Assembly (NCBI GenBank): GCA_033239525.1
Contig: BSYO01000030.1
Location: 5,493,119-5,557,118, forward strand
Origin: Nepenthes gracilis
Taxonomy: Eukaryota; Streptophyta; Magnoliopsida; Caryophyllales; Nepenthaceae
DNA: 64,000 nt
Direction: 5' to 3'
Shown here: positions 12,029 to 23,438 of the stretch, piece after piece
Position numbering within the stretch: position 1 is the stretch's first letter
Layout of the letters: each line of letters opens with the position of its first letter
Made by a program: the position numbers and the translations under genes
The notes under the pieces: generated by a model
The model's database searches: none
Seen by the model: the letters and a program-made list of their open reading frames with translations, nothing else
Told to the model about the DNA's origin: nothing

Positions 12029-12751
12029 TTAACCTTTCCATAATTCAAAAGAAGTTTTTGGAACAACTTTTGTTGGGACCCGATTTAATATATACACCGC
12101 CGTTTTAAGAGCTTCATTCCACAAAGATTTTAAAAGTTTGGAGTTACTAAGCATACTCCTCACCATGTCCAATAATGTTCGATTTTTTCTTTCTATTACA
12201 CCATTTTGGTTCGAAAAACTAGGCATAGTATATTGGACAATAATCCCATGTTCTTGAAGAAACCTTTTAAATGGACCAGGCATTTGTCTATCTTCAGTAT
12301 ATCTACCATAATACTCTCCACATCTATCTGATCTCATAATTTTGATATGTTTTTTTGATTGTTTCTCTACTTCTACTTTAAACAATTTAAAAATATCCAA
12401 GGCTTCATATTTAATATGAAGTAAGTAGAGATACATATATCGTGAGAAATCATCAATAAATGTGATAAAATATTTTGGACCATATGAGTCAATATCAGGA
12501 TTATAAATGTCAATATGTATGATCTCTAATATGTCCAAACTTTTCTTGGCATTTTTCTTAGTCTTGTTAGTCTGTTTTTCTTTAATACAGTCCACACAAG
12601 TTTCAAAGTTAGTAAAATCTAGAGTACTAAGCACTCCATCATTTATCAATCTTTTAATTCTATCAATGGAGATATGATCTAATCTCCTATACCACAATAT
12701 AAAGGAACATTCATTCATAACACATCGTTTAATTTCAATATCAGCATGCAC
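12029..12751 (-). pseudogene. Copia integrase remnant (240 codons open)
   Basis: This is the longest open segment of the copia element. The zinc-binding part is degraded: WYRRLDHIS stands where WHRRLGH is usual, while CVDC is kept. The catalytic core shows IHIDIYNP (first Asp), [14 protein letters not shown] (second Asp region) and [14 protein letters not shown] (Glu), then the usual [13 protein letters not shown] segment (here [15 protein letters not shown]) and the RVPTK region. Integrase inserts element cDNA into chromosomes. It is open over 240 codons but isolated from gag and RT by stops. Confidence 0.9.
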
Positions 12752-12772
12752 AGTATTAAAAGAGGTATTATT

Positions 12773-13880
12773 TTATAAATGTAAACAATAAAGACCATCA
12801 GACAGTGTACCATTTCCAACAATATCAGACTTATAATATAAAGTAAAAAATGAGTTTGAAAATGTAATGGAATATCCATAAGGTACAAGTCTTGAAATAG
12901 AAATTAAATTTCTAGAAAAATTTAGAATGTAAAAGGTCTTTTCCAGTGTCAAAATAAAATCACTACCCAAAACTAAGCTGCATGTGCCAATGGCCTCCAC
13001 ATGTGAACGCATCTTGTTTTCGAAGAAGATGCTTTGTTCACTGCCCACTGGTTTTCTTAGATTTTGCAAGCACTGTAAGGAATTTGAAATATTGATTGTT
13101 GAACCAGAGTCAATCCACTATATATTATGTGCAACATTAACCATATTAGATTCATAACATATAAAAGAGAATGGATTACCTTTCTTTTCAAGTCAATTCT
13201 GATACTTGAAATAGTCCTTCTTAATATGTCCCTTCTTTTTATAGAAGAAGCACATGGACTCCTTCTTGATATCAGATTAAGGAGGTATTTTATATTTTTT
13301 CTTCTGTTTGGCTTGCGTCTTAAACTTTCCTTCTTTGAGCATGTAAACGCTCTCATTTTGCTCCATCATATGCACTCCTTCGTCTTGAATATACATGGTC
13401 ATGAGTTTATTCATTGACCATTTATCCTTATGTATATTGTAAGAGATTTTAAAAGATCCATATTGTGGTAGAAGCGAATTCAGAATATAATGCACAAGAA
13501 AAGGTTCAGACATTGCCACCTCTAAGCTTTATAATTGAGCTGCAACATCCCTCATCTGCATTATGTGTTCACGCACACCCTTAACACTGGTGAGCCTAAT
13601 AGATAAAAATTTTATTATTAGGGTGCTAACAAGTGCTTTATTTGAAGTCACAAACTGCTCATCAATAGCCTTCAATAAATCCCACACTTTATTATACTGG
13701 TCGACAGAACTACAAATACCAGCAGAAATCTTAGTCTTTATAAATATCAAACTGAGGCAATTAGATCGCTCCCAACGTTCATAAAGAGTTATATCTTCTG
13801 GAGTGCTTGTAAGGGTAAGAGCAGGTGGTTCATCTATGTATAGTGTCCAAATAGTATTTGCATATAGTACGTTATAAATA
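12773..13880 (-). pseudogene. Copia gag and protease remnant
   Basis: Gag similarity begins about 13,870 (EDITLYERWERSNCLSL) and runs through GVREHIMQMRDVAAQL to the zinc knuckle near 13,220. There CFFYKKKGHIKKDY has two of the three Cys positions changed to Tyr (TGT to TAT), so the CCHC box is broken. The protease catalytic triplet is still present as WIDSGS near 13,110, and the protease/pre-integrase segment runs to 12,773. At least three frames are needed to read through. The capsid would package element RNA and the protease would process the polyprotein; neither is expressible here. Confidence 0.8.
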
Positions 13881-14099
13881 TTTTTACAGAATTTTGTTTG
13901 AAAACTTTAAAAACTTCTTCTCATAATTTTCAAAGTTATTGATGACATTTAATAATGTTACTTTTCAGTAACCGACAAGTAATAATGGAGTATTAAATTT
14001 TTGTTGCGTAGTGTGAAGATAACGTAGATCCTTCTGTCAACATAGAGAGTCCTACGAGTCCTTCTGTTAACATTGTCGAAATTGTGGGGATCGATATCC
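13881..14099. other. Short stretch with nothing firmly recognised
   Basis: This lies between the copia gag start and the caulimovirid-like fragment. An imperfect roughly 32-bp duplication (GATCCTTCTGTCAACAT and GAGTCCTTCTGTTAACAT, about 14,028-14,073) is the only feature seen. Confidence 0.3.
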
Positions 14100-16000
14100 A
14101 GTAATTCAGTCAAAATTAATTTTTGTGAATTTGGCTTTGACTATTGATTTTAAAATGGTGTATATCTGAGATGTCTTTTGCGAATCTTGATTTGTTTTTC
14201 TTGACACATATACTGCCAAATTGCTGATGATAAATTTGGACGGTCGCTAGTTCGTGAAGGTGATTGAGTAAATGAATCTGATACTTGATCGTCATCTGAA
14301 ATATCAGCCCATTAGACTTTAAAGTCTTAGACTTGCTTTGAGAGTTGTTGCATTTGGGCCATCTGGACCATCATTGTATCTAATTGGGCCTTTTGGGCTT
14401 CCATTTGCTTAGTAGTTTTAGTAGATCGTTTGGATGAGATAGATAAAGTTAGAGATCCAATTACTTGAGAATTTCATGGTTTTGACTTGAAAGTACTTAG
14501 TACAATTGGGTGTTTTGGAATATAGTGAGTTGGTATAGTTAGCAGAATTTTTGAGACAAGTTTGATAGTTTGGGCTAAAGTTTGGTTCTTTTTATAATCA
14601 ATATCAATCTGAGTGTAGCTAACCATAACATAGTCAAACTTATCCCACCATTTGATTCTGAATTCTGGAACAATAGATAGAGGAATATCTTGAATAGTTA
14701 ATTATAGATCTTCATAATACTGATAACTGGTAAAGTGCCATGACATAATCCATGGGACTTCATAATCAATATGGAAATCGATTATTTTATGTGGTAAGAA
14801 CATATCTTTATGTAATTATTCATAATGCATTCTTACGATGTTGACAATAGTTGGATAAAGGACTGGTAATGATCCGAAGTAAATTCACTATTCTGTAAAC
14901 CACATTGATAATTATTTTGGACAGATTTTGTCAAATCGGATAAATCAGGAATGAATATATGACCGGAAGTAAAAGTATTATACCATGCTTCTTTGTAATC
15001 TTGATAATTGTATCCCTTTGGTTGATAATGAATAGAAAATGGTTTAGTATCCCAAGTGTTAAGACCAATATCTTAGAAAAGTTTAACGTGTTTAATTTTA
15101 ATAGCAGAAAAGGTAATCATATTATCTCGAGGATTGCGGTGATGTTTGATCTTAACAGAATCAGAATCAATTAAGATTAATTCGTAATACTGTTGAGTTT
15201 TAGAAACATCCGCAGTTTGGTATAAGCAATTGGGATAAAATATTTTATTTGTCAAGGTAATTAGCTCATTTAGTAATGGTTTTTAATAGGAGGAGGTAAG
15301 AATAATATGGAGTTTGAGTAGTTTGATGATATAATGGTTATAAGTGGAAGTAGTGATTGGTTGAGTAGAGGAGGAAGTAGGAATGACAGCTTCCTTGAAA
15401 TTTAGTGGTGAAAATTCACGTAAGGTTGTGTATTTGTTGGATGTTTGTATAATCTGTGGTTTAGATATTGCATAATCATGAACAGATTATTTTGATGGTT
15501 GCTTTACTGGAATATAAGGAGATGAAATATCTTTCTCTTTTCCTTTAGGAGGTATAACTTTTTGTAAAAATTTTTTTATTAAAATATCTAAAATATGTGA
15601 TTCAATAAATTGTTCAATATCAAAATATATTTCCCATCGTATAGAAGTAAAATCCTTTATATCTTTGCGTAAAATAGTATGAATGTTTTAATAAATAAGG
15701 TGATAGATAAAATTATTTTGACTATTTAATATGCAGAAAGTTCCTTGTTAATATATGAAGAAAAATAATTAGATTAATGAAATGATAATGCTTTATATAC
15801 GGAAAACCTAGTATTAACTTTGTATGGTCTAATGTATTGTATTTCTACATTGGACTCTTTATTATTATTAAATGTTTTTGATTGTGTAATCGGTTCTAAA
15901 TTTGTTTTAAAACTAGTACCAAATTCTATATTAGGATATTTATTATTTTTACTCATTAATTTTATTGGCTTGATTTTAGTATATTTATAATTTTTCATAA
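14100..16000 (-). mobile_element. Endogenous caulimovirid-like fragment, N-terminal capsid/polyprotein region
   Basis: The minus strand shows, across several broken frames, a domain known from plant endogenous pararetrovirus-like polyproteins between movement protein and zinc-knuckle capsid. It has YYELILIDSDS near 15,180, YNYQDYKEAWYNTF near 14,990, and a degenerate WW-containing segment near 14,640. An acidic DDDQVSDS stretch lies near 14,290. Stops and frameshifts are frequent, so this is an old inactive copy. Assignment is from recall of the family, and the exact genus is not claimed. The upstream part, about 15,770-15,998, is AT-rich coding-like sequence (74 open codons) that fits the same element. 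It is immediately followed on the plus strand by a movement-protein copy in the opposite orientation. Confidence 0.6.
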
Positions 16001-16689
16001 TTAATTTTGTTGGCTTAAGTTTAAAAATAAAAGGTTTTCTAATATTTTTGTTTCTTATTAAATATTTTTATGAGTGAAAATTACTTGGTATTTGATTCAA
16101 ATATCTAATAATGATTGATTTTTAAATGTATTTTAAAAATCTAATTAATTTTAGAAATAAATTAGGTTTAGAGATACTTAATCTATACTTTTTAATTAGT
16201 TGTTTATTTATTTGATTTATTATTTATTTGGCTAAAGTCTGTCTTTCATAATGTTATTTTTTATTATTTTGTAAATATTTTAATTTTTTATTGTATGTTG
16301 AAAAAATATTTATTTTTTTCTATAAAATTATTTTTGTTAAGGTTATGATTTATTTGATTTTTATTTTGATCATATAAATTTGGTATCAAAGCCACGTTCA
16401 TTTTTTATGCATGATATAAACATAATCCACTATTTTTTCTACATTTGAGTAAGGCATAATCACTTGCACGATAGCTTTGAAAATGATAGGGAATGTTAAG
16501 CCTGTGAATCGACGTGTTTGCCCGTTGAGGTAATAAAAGGGCGTTGTTTGTCGGGGGTGTTCCTGTTTCATTAAATTTGCAAGTAATGTTATATATCATC
16601 CGTAGAAAATTTAGTTTTATACATCATTTGTAGAAATTCTGATAATGACTTCGAGACTAAAATGAATATTTAGGGGTAGTAATTTGAAT
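16001..16689. other. AT-rich junction between oppositely oriented caulimovirid-like fragments
   Basis: No coding similarity was recognised. A chance minus-strand ORF lies at 16,405-16,599. The interval separates the minus-strand capsid-type fragment from the plus-strand movement-protein fragment, so a rearrangement breakpoint is expected somewhere inside. Confidence 0.4.
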
Positions 16690-17575
16690 CATAATACAAC
16701 GACAAACACTTGAGAATCACTAATTATACCTAATAATGGTCAAAATTATTTTGGCTGGACTATACCAACCAACACATCGAAAAAATTTATCAGATAGAAA
16801 CTTTTTATTTTAAAACTGCTTTAGCAATGAAGGATCATGAACAAACTACATCAATTAAAAATGAATACAAAGAAATTAAATTATTATCATCTTTATCCAT
16901 TGAAATATTTAAACAATAAGGTTATAATTACATTCATTATAGATTAATTCAAATAGCAATTAAATTATTAATTAAATTAAGAATTGATATACCAATTTTA
17001 TTATGTTTAAGAGATCAGACATTATTAAAATATAAAGACTCCATCTTAACAATTATTCAATCTAATTTATGTAATGGACTAATTTATTATAATTGTGCAC
17101 CCAACTTTATAGTTGATCTAAATGACACAACTATAATTAACACATTAGTTTTTAATATTCATCTCCCTGGATTAACCCAATAGGAAGAAAGAAGAAAATT
17201 TTTAATTTTTTATTGAATTTATTTTAAATTACTTACTAGTCAGTTTAATCTAAGATATCTTATTCAGACTCCACCTGGTGAGACAATCGTATTATAAGTA
17301 GAAGTTGAATATGCTACTACTTTTACTCCAAAATTATTAAAATGAGATGAGATTACTTTATCACAAGAATGGCAAGTGAATCTTCCTGAACCACCTAGAC
17401 ATATAACAAGAAGAGAATTTATAAATATGACTGAAACACCTGAAAATAATATTATTTTTAATTTTAGTCAATCACAAAATTATCTACCTAGATCATTAAG
17501 TTATAATAATACAAGACCTCCATCAATTACTTCATAATATGAAAATTCTCGACCTGATCATTAAATTAGATTGTT
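16690..17575 (+). mobile_element. Endogenous caulimovirid-like movement-protein fragment
   Basis: The plus strand reads, with several in-frame TAA/TGA stops, as a viral movement protein of the caulimovirid/30K type: KLLSSLSIEIF near 16,880, IPILLCLRDQTLLKYKDS near 17,000 and SNLCNGLIYYNCAPNF near 17,070, then YLIQTPPGETIVL near 17,265. It continues into LPEPPRHITRREFINMTE near 17,400. A clearly homologous copy is present on the minus strand at 53.6-54.7 kb. The movement protein would normally modify plasmodesmata for cell-to-cell spread; this copy is interrupted and inactive. It ends where the LINE begins. Confidence 0.75.
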
Positions 17576-17599
17576 GAATGGCATTGCTAATACGATCAA

Positions 17600-19549
17600 G
17601 AGTGCTTAATATTCTTTGAATAGCTAGCTAGAATGAAAGCGTGTGCAGTGATCTACTGAGGTCTCCAAACAAGTTGGGATCATACCATTTTGTCTTTGGA
17701 TCCTTGGAAAATTTTGTATGTAGGTTTCACAGTGAAAACATCATTTGGGCTTTCACTCTCTTTGATCTCATCTTTCTGAGTTGAGTTTGGAGAGTATTTT
17801 GGCATATTGTCGACAATACTAGTCACCTCTATATCGTGCTCATTGAGCCACCTCTATGCGCTGTGACAAATGATTGTTTGAACTTTAGCATCTCAGGATA
17901 GGCCAATGATAGTCATTAATAGCTTCGAGTATTTATCACATAGAGGCTCCACCAGATGCAAATTGTCTGGTCCATAGGAAGGTCTTGGCACCATCTCCAA
18001 TTTGGTAGCAAATCCTTAGGCAAAGATCGGGGCATAGCTTCATTATCTTCTTCCAACTCTATGTCATAGAGTTAGGTACTTTTATGGTCTATATGTGTCT
18101 ATCTTTAATTCTATATGTGTAAATCCATGTGGACTACACTGAAGCAGGATCTTTAGTAACAATCCTACATAAATGTCAAGCTATTAGAGCCTTACTATTT
18201 GCAAGGAGATTTTTTAGTCCCAAATCTCCTTCATCCTTTGTTGTACATACATCCTCCCAAGTTACTTTTTCCGACATTCTTCCATTAATGGATCCATGCC
18301 ACAAGAACCGTCGGATGTAGCACTATATCTTCTTTAGAATAACTTTGGGGATAATGAAGATCAAGGCCTAATAGAAATGAATTATAGATAGAATGGAAGA
18401 GATAAGTTGGAGCTTACCACTAAAGGATAGCCATTTGTTTTTCCAAGACGACGCTCTCTTCACCACCTTCTCTGATAGCTGAGATGTGATAAGTGAAATT
18501 TCTAAATATTTCACCGATAGTTGGCCCGCTTTGTGGACCATAATATCTTGGATTACCTTCAATATGCTATCATCTTTGGTACATATAAACATTTTACTTT
18601 TATCTCTATTAGCTAATAGCCCTAAAAGAAGTTTAAATTCCTCAAGGCATCCATGAAGCAATCTTACTGAATTGGCATCAGCCATGGAGAAGAGCAGGAG
18701 ATCGTCTGCAAAGATGAGCATCACTGTACCCATGCATTCACACTTCCAATGGTACTAAAAGAGCATACTCTAATGTGCCTTCATTTCAATGATGCCATTA
18801 AGAACTTTCATAATTAGCACAAATAGGTATGGTGATAACGGATCACCCTATTTCAGCCCCTTCTCTCCTTTAAAGAAACCGATCGATTCTCCATTGATAT
18901 TGATATAGAAAGAGGTGGTGGTGAAACATTGATGGATCCAAATGACCAACCGGGGGGGAGGGGGGAGGTAGCCTATTGATTCCATAGTAGCAATAAGGAA
19001 GTTCCACTAAATAGATTCATAAGCTTTTATCATGTCCAGCTTCATTGCACATTGTGGAACACTACCAGAATGATATTTGTGGAGAAGTTCTTGAGCAAGC
19101 AAACTATTATCACCAATTTGCCTTCTCGCCACAAAAGCAGTTTGCCATCTATCAACCAAAAACGGTAATGTGGGTTTGATTCGGTTGGCTATAATCATTG
19201 AAATAATCGTGTAAATGACGTCACAGTACGAAATAGGTCTAAAATTAGTCACCTTGGAGGGAGATGTTGTTTTTGGAATTAAGCTTATAATGGTGGTGTT
19301 AACTTGTTTGAGCAACTTCTAATGTAAAAAGAAGTCATGAACCACCTCAATAACCACAGGACCGACAATATGCCATGCCTTCTTAAGGAATTTTGATGAG
19401 AATCCATTAGGATTGGGTACTTTGTAATCACCAATAGAGAACAAGGATTGACGAACCTCCTTGGCACTCACTAGACAGGAAAGAGAATCTCTAAGATTAT
19501 CAGAATTAGTACGAATGAACAGGCAAAATTTATTTTTATCCACTAGATC
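17600..19549 (-). pseudogene. LINE ORF2: reverse transcriptase and C-terminal region
   Basis: The blocks run SLFSIGDYKVPNPNGFSSKF, then ISLIPKTTSPSKVTNFRPIS, then a degraded ANRIKPTLPFLVDRWQTAFV segment near 19,150. The catalytic MLIFADDLLLFSMAD lies at about 18,720-18,680 with both Asp residues intact. The region continues to a WKNKWLSFSGKLQLIS segment and a degraded zinc-finger-like C-terminus near 17,900. Several frame changes and stops show it is inactive. A poly-C/G run (CCGGGGGGGAGGGGGGAGG) at about 18,950 sits between RT blocks. Confidence 0.85.
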
Positions 19550-19554
19550 ATTTG
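19550..19554. repeat. Target-site duplication (ATTTG), left copy
   Basis: ATTTG directly precedes TGTAAGGTTCGAG and matches ATTTG at 23,434-23,438. It is the 5-bp duplication of the LTR insertion in the LINE. Confidence 0.9.
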
Positions 19555-22500
19555 TGTAAGGTTCGAGATTTTACAAATCATAATTAAGCTAGCTAAAATA
19601 GTATATATAAAACTGATGTTAATGAACGGTAAAAAACCTGGAAGCCAAAGGCTCAACCCGAGACACAGTAGCGGTACAAAAATTAATTGATGGAACTGTT
19701 TAGCAACTGACTTAATTTCAATTGATAAAAAGACAACGCTAATTACAAGAACACAACTCAGTTGCTGTATTTTCAACCGATTAGCAACCAAATTAATTTC
19801 GGTTGACAGAAAGATAACTCAGCCGTCGAATTTTCAACCGATTAGCAACCAAATTCAGCTCGGTTGGCTAAATGACAGCCTGGGCAAGGGGCAGCAGCCA
19901 TAGAGTTAAAATTCAGCGGGAGACTTAAGTTTAGAGCATGCTACAGGATGTGCGGCAGCTGGAAACAATATGAAAGCAGCTTACTTCAGCAAGCAAGCAG
20001 CTGCAGCAGCTTCAGCAGCAGCATCACACGGGCAGCAGCAAGGCAACAATGATTTCCATGGGCAGCAGCTGAAGCAGGCAGTACAGATCAAATTAATTAA
20101 GTAATATTCAATATACTTCAGCACACAACACACACGGCATCAACATACCCCAGTTGGCAGCCTTATACTTCAGAAAAATTCAAGAATTCAGCAAGAAGAC
20201 AGCTGCCACACAGCAGCATCATACTTCAGCCAATTTCCCAATAATTCAGCACGAAAACAATGCACACACGGCACAAGAATTCAACACACACACACAGCAG
20301 CTTTATCAACCAGCACGTGAGGCAGCAGCAGCATCATGCTTCAGCAGCACAAACACCAAGAAGTTGATGAATTCAGCATGCTTCAGCTGCCACGCGGCAG
20401 CCTCATAATTCAGCTGAATTTCCAAGAATTCAGCAAGAAGACAGCAGCATACACAGCAACACATGGCAATACCATAAGGCAACAAATCAAGGGGGAACGT
20501 GGAAAGAAAAGGAGGAGAGAAGGCTGATGAATTAACCTTGTATGTTAGGATAAATTCAGGAAAACTCAGCATATGAATGAAGGAGGAAAACCAGGGAAGA
20601 GAATATAGAAAAGAGAAAAGAGAGGAGGGGAAACTGAAGGGAAGAAGTGGAGAAGGAAGAAGTGTTCCACAGTTCATAGCAGAATTAAGTATGGACCCTG
20701 GGTACTTCAGATTAAGGCAAGTGGAACCATGCTTTTCCTTCACTTGTTGCTGATCTTGCCGTTCTCTTTGATTATTGTTGGTCCAATACTCACTTTCTTT
20801 GCTGTATCAAAGATTGAAGCATATATATTGCTGAAATTCTATTGCTGTAATCTGAAATTTTAAGCTACTAATTTTGTATTTTGTGCTGCTGATTTTCTAG
20901 TTTTCCTGTATCACATTGCAATCTTTCTTCCCAAGCTGAAGCATATGTCTTGCTGATTTAGGAGTCATGCTGTCTTGCTGTTTTCCGCTGGGACAAACTA
21001 TGCTGATTTTAAACTCTGAATACATATGTTGCTTCTGAAATTTAATGTTGCTGTTCCACATGTGTTGATTCTGAAATTTTAAGTTGCTGAATTTTAAAGC
21101 TGTATTATGTCTCCTAACTTTTGAAGGTGCATATTTAAGTTTATGCTGAAAATACATTGAACCGGCCCTGAACCAGCCGGCAGCCAAACCAGCGGGAATG
21201 CATCAAGTGTTGATGCTCAAATTCACCCAGTAGAAATCAGCCTGAACTGGCCATTGAATCAGCCCCGAACTGGCCCCCAAACCAGCTGGAGTATTCTTGC
21301 TGATGCTGAAGTGTAGGCTGTAGAAATCAGCCTGAATCGGCCACCGAACCTGCCCCAAACCGGCCACCGAATCAGCTGAAGCATCCTTACTGATGCAGAA
21401 TGTTAGGCTATAGAAATTAGTCGGAACTGGCCATCGAATCAGCCACCGAATCAACTGAAGTATCCTTGCTGATGTAGAATGTTAGGCTATAGAAATCAGC
21501 CTGAATTGGCCACCAAACCAGCACTGAACCGGCCACTGAACCAGTTAAAGCATGCATGCTAATGCAGAATTTTAGGCTGTAAAAATCAGCCCGAACCAGC
21601 TCCCGAACCAGTCACGAACTGGACACCGAACCAGCCAAAGTATAATTGCTGATGTTGAAATTTCAGCCTATGAAATTATGTTGAATTGGCTACCGTACCA
21701 GCCTGAACCAGTAATCAAAATAGCCCAAAACATCATTGCTGATGCAGAAATATTCAGCCTACGAAAATGTGTTGAACCGGCCACTGAACTAGCCCCTAAA
21801 CCGGTAACCGAATCAGTTGAAGCATCCTTGCTGATGCTGGATTTTAAGCTGTAGAAATCAGACCAAACAGGCAACCAAATCAGCCACCGAACCAGTAGTA
21901 AATCAGCTGGAGCATCAAGTGATGATGCAGAATTTTTAACATCTGAAAATCAGCCGAACCGGCCACCGAATCAGCCACCGAACCACTAGTAAGCCGGTCA
22001 AAGCATTAAGTATTGATGCTGAACTTTAGCCTATAAAAATGGACTGCTCTGGCTATTAAACCGGCCATCTAACCGGCAGCCGAACCTGCTAAATGCACTA
22101 TGTGTTGGTTCTGAATTGTCAGTATATGTAGAATTAATTTTAAAGTGACTAAACCAGTTAATATAATTGAATTTTCGGCATCTAATATATTACAAATTAT
22201 TATTTTAGCATATGAAAAATTTGTAAAACTTACGGTTCACTACTAAATGTTGGATGCTAAATTTCAGCTTTGATATTATAAAGGTTTAAGTGGAAACTCT
22301 ACAAAGTTCTAAGAAGTATGATTATTTTTTCTGGGAGTTGAGAAAATTAAAAAGAAGTACCAAGAATTAATATAGAGTTTCTACAATGAAAGTTAAAAAG
22401 AATTAAGAAATTGGACCAAAGATTGATCAATAAATAGTATATTCTAACATGCCTTAATATATTATAGTGAAAGATTGTTGTCTGATAAGTAAGTTATGCA

Positions 22501-23433
22501 ATATGATTTAAGCCCCATCCACAGAGAATAATATGTAGATAGCCCACATTCAGAAGCTTAAATAGGAGCGTAGGCTTTTGATTGTGTAGTCAAGAATACA
22601 ATCTAGACTTTGATTGACCGTTCCTTTAGCTAATAAGGCCTATTAGCCCTAGTTCCTAAAGAAAGATAAGAAAATGAAATTTTTAGCATGGTTTGAAAGA
22701 AAGAATAAGAAAAGATCAAGATAAGAAATTAGAAAGAGAATTATATAAATATTCTGACCATGTTTTAAGCTATTATGTTCTATGATTATCCCTATTTCTA
22801 CTATTATATTTTAAGTGAAAAGATTGCATGATGTTTGCTACAGATTATGTCTTGTTGAGCATTTGGCTCACTCTCTTACTGTTTTACTAGCCATTCAAAA
22901 AATTTGCATGAGCCAATGTCTGATGAGTATGAGTGAAGCTCAAAGAATTTAGTATATGCTTCTGAAAATATTATTTTGCTGACCTATAGCTATGGGATAG
23001 TATGTATTGTAGTTAGTTTTATTTTATAATTGACTTTAGATGTAGATGGAAAAAGGATATGATGTAAAGTATCTAGATAAATTTGGATGGCTATATAAGA
23101 AGCAATATATCTCAATGAAGATTTTATATTAGTTGGGCAAATGTTGTAAATGTTTACTACTTCCGCAAGTTGTATTTGATTGATTTAGCAGGTATTTTTC
23201 TTTAACATGAAGCTAACATCTTGTTGTTGTTGGACTGATGCTAGGGCCATCGATGATGTGGCAAAGTATTTGGATTTTGTGTATGTTGAGGTTATTATTT
23301 ATGTACAGGTGAATTTAAGTAATTACAGGAAAAATTCATATCCCCCTTTAATTATAACTAGCAACATTGATGAGTAAAAGATGATGTGTTATGAATAAGA
23401 TTAATAATGGGTTTTAGGATATGGTTCATCACA
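19555..23433 (-). mobile_element. Solo-LTR-like insertion (3,879 bp) in LINE ORF2
   Basis: On the minus strand the insert starts TGTGATGAACCATATCC and ends AATCTCGAACCTTACA, giving TG...CA termini. It is flanked by the identical 5-bp ATTTG, and removal restores a plausible LINE reading. No internal copy of either terminus was seen, so it is best read as a solo LTR left by LTR-LTR recombination, or an unusually large LTR-derived unit. It contains a 90-bp tandem array, a purine-rich block (20,500-20,690) and a CAGCAGC-rich block (19,960-20,460), in the same order as the block at 5,960-8,803. ORFs inside (for example 20,306-20,743) are low complexity and not considered genes. Confidence 0.8.
21160..22100. 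repeat. About 90-bp tandem array, nine to ten copies, inside the solo LTR
   Basis: The landmark CTGATGCAGAATTTTAGGCT and variants occur at 21,300, 21,390, 21,469, 21,559, 21,649, 21,739, 21,831, 21,922 and 22,013. Steps are 90, 79, 90, 90, 90, 92, 91 and 91 bp. Between landmarks each unit carries two to four CCGAACCAGC/CCGGCCACCGAA motifs. The 79-bp step marks one deletion. Confidence 0.92.
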
Positions 23434-23438
23434 ATTTG
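23434..23438. repeat. Target-site duplication (ATTTG), right copy
   Basis: ATTTG directly follows GGTTCATCACA, the right end of the solo-LTR-like insertion, and equals the left copy at 19,550-19,554. Confidence 0.9.

Larger units (their letters stand above)
9955..13880 (-). mobile_element. Decayed Ty1/copia retrotransposon body
   Basis: Gag, protease, integrase, reverse transcriptase and RNase H follow one another in the Ty1/copia order on the minus strand, broken by many stops and frameshifts. The body is near full length (about 3.9 kb). The 5' LTR is not seen: to the right of the gag start lies unrelated sequence and then a caulimovirid-like fragment. No tRNA-Met type primer site (TGGTATCAGAG) was found next to gag. 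The element is therefore truncated or rearranged at its 5' side and inactive. Confidence 0.85.

Noticed and set aside
18940..18975. G-rich run as a possible G-quadruplex regulator
   Set aside because: It lies between RT blocks of a dead LINE. It is more likely mutation or expansion of a short G tract, with no context supporting function.
20154..20743. ORFs rich in Gln/Ala/Ser on both strands
   Set aside because: They come from CAGCAGC-type and purine-rich low complexity within the solo LTR; the related block at 5,960-8,803 does not conserve any reading frame.
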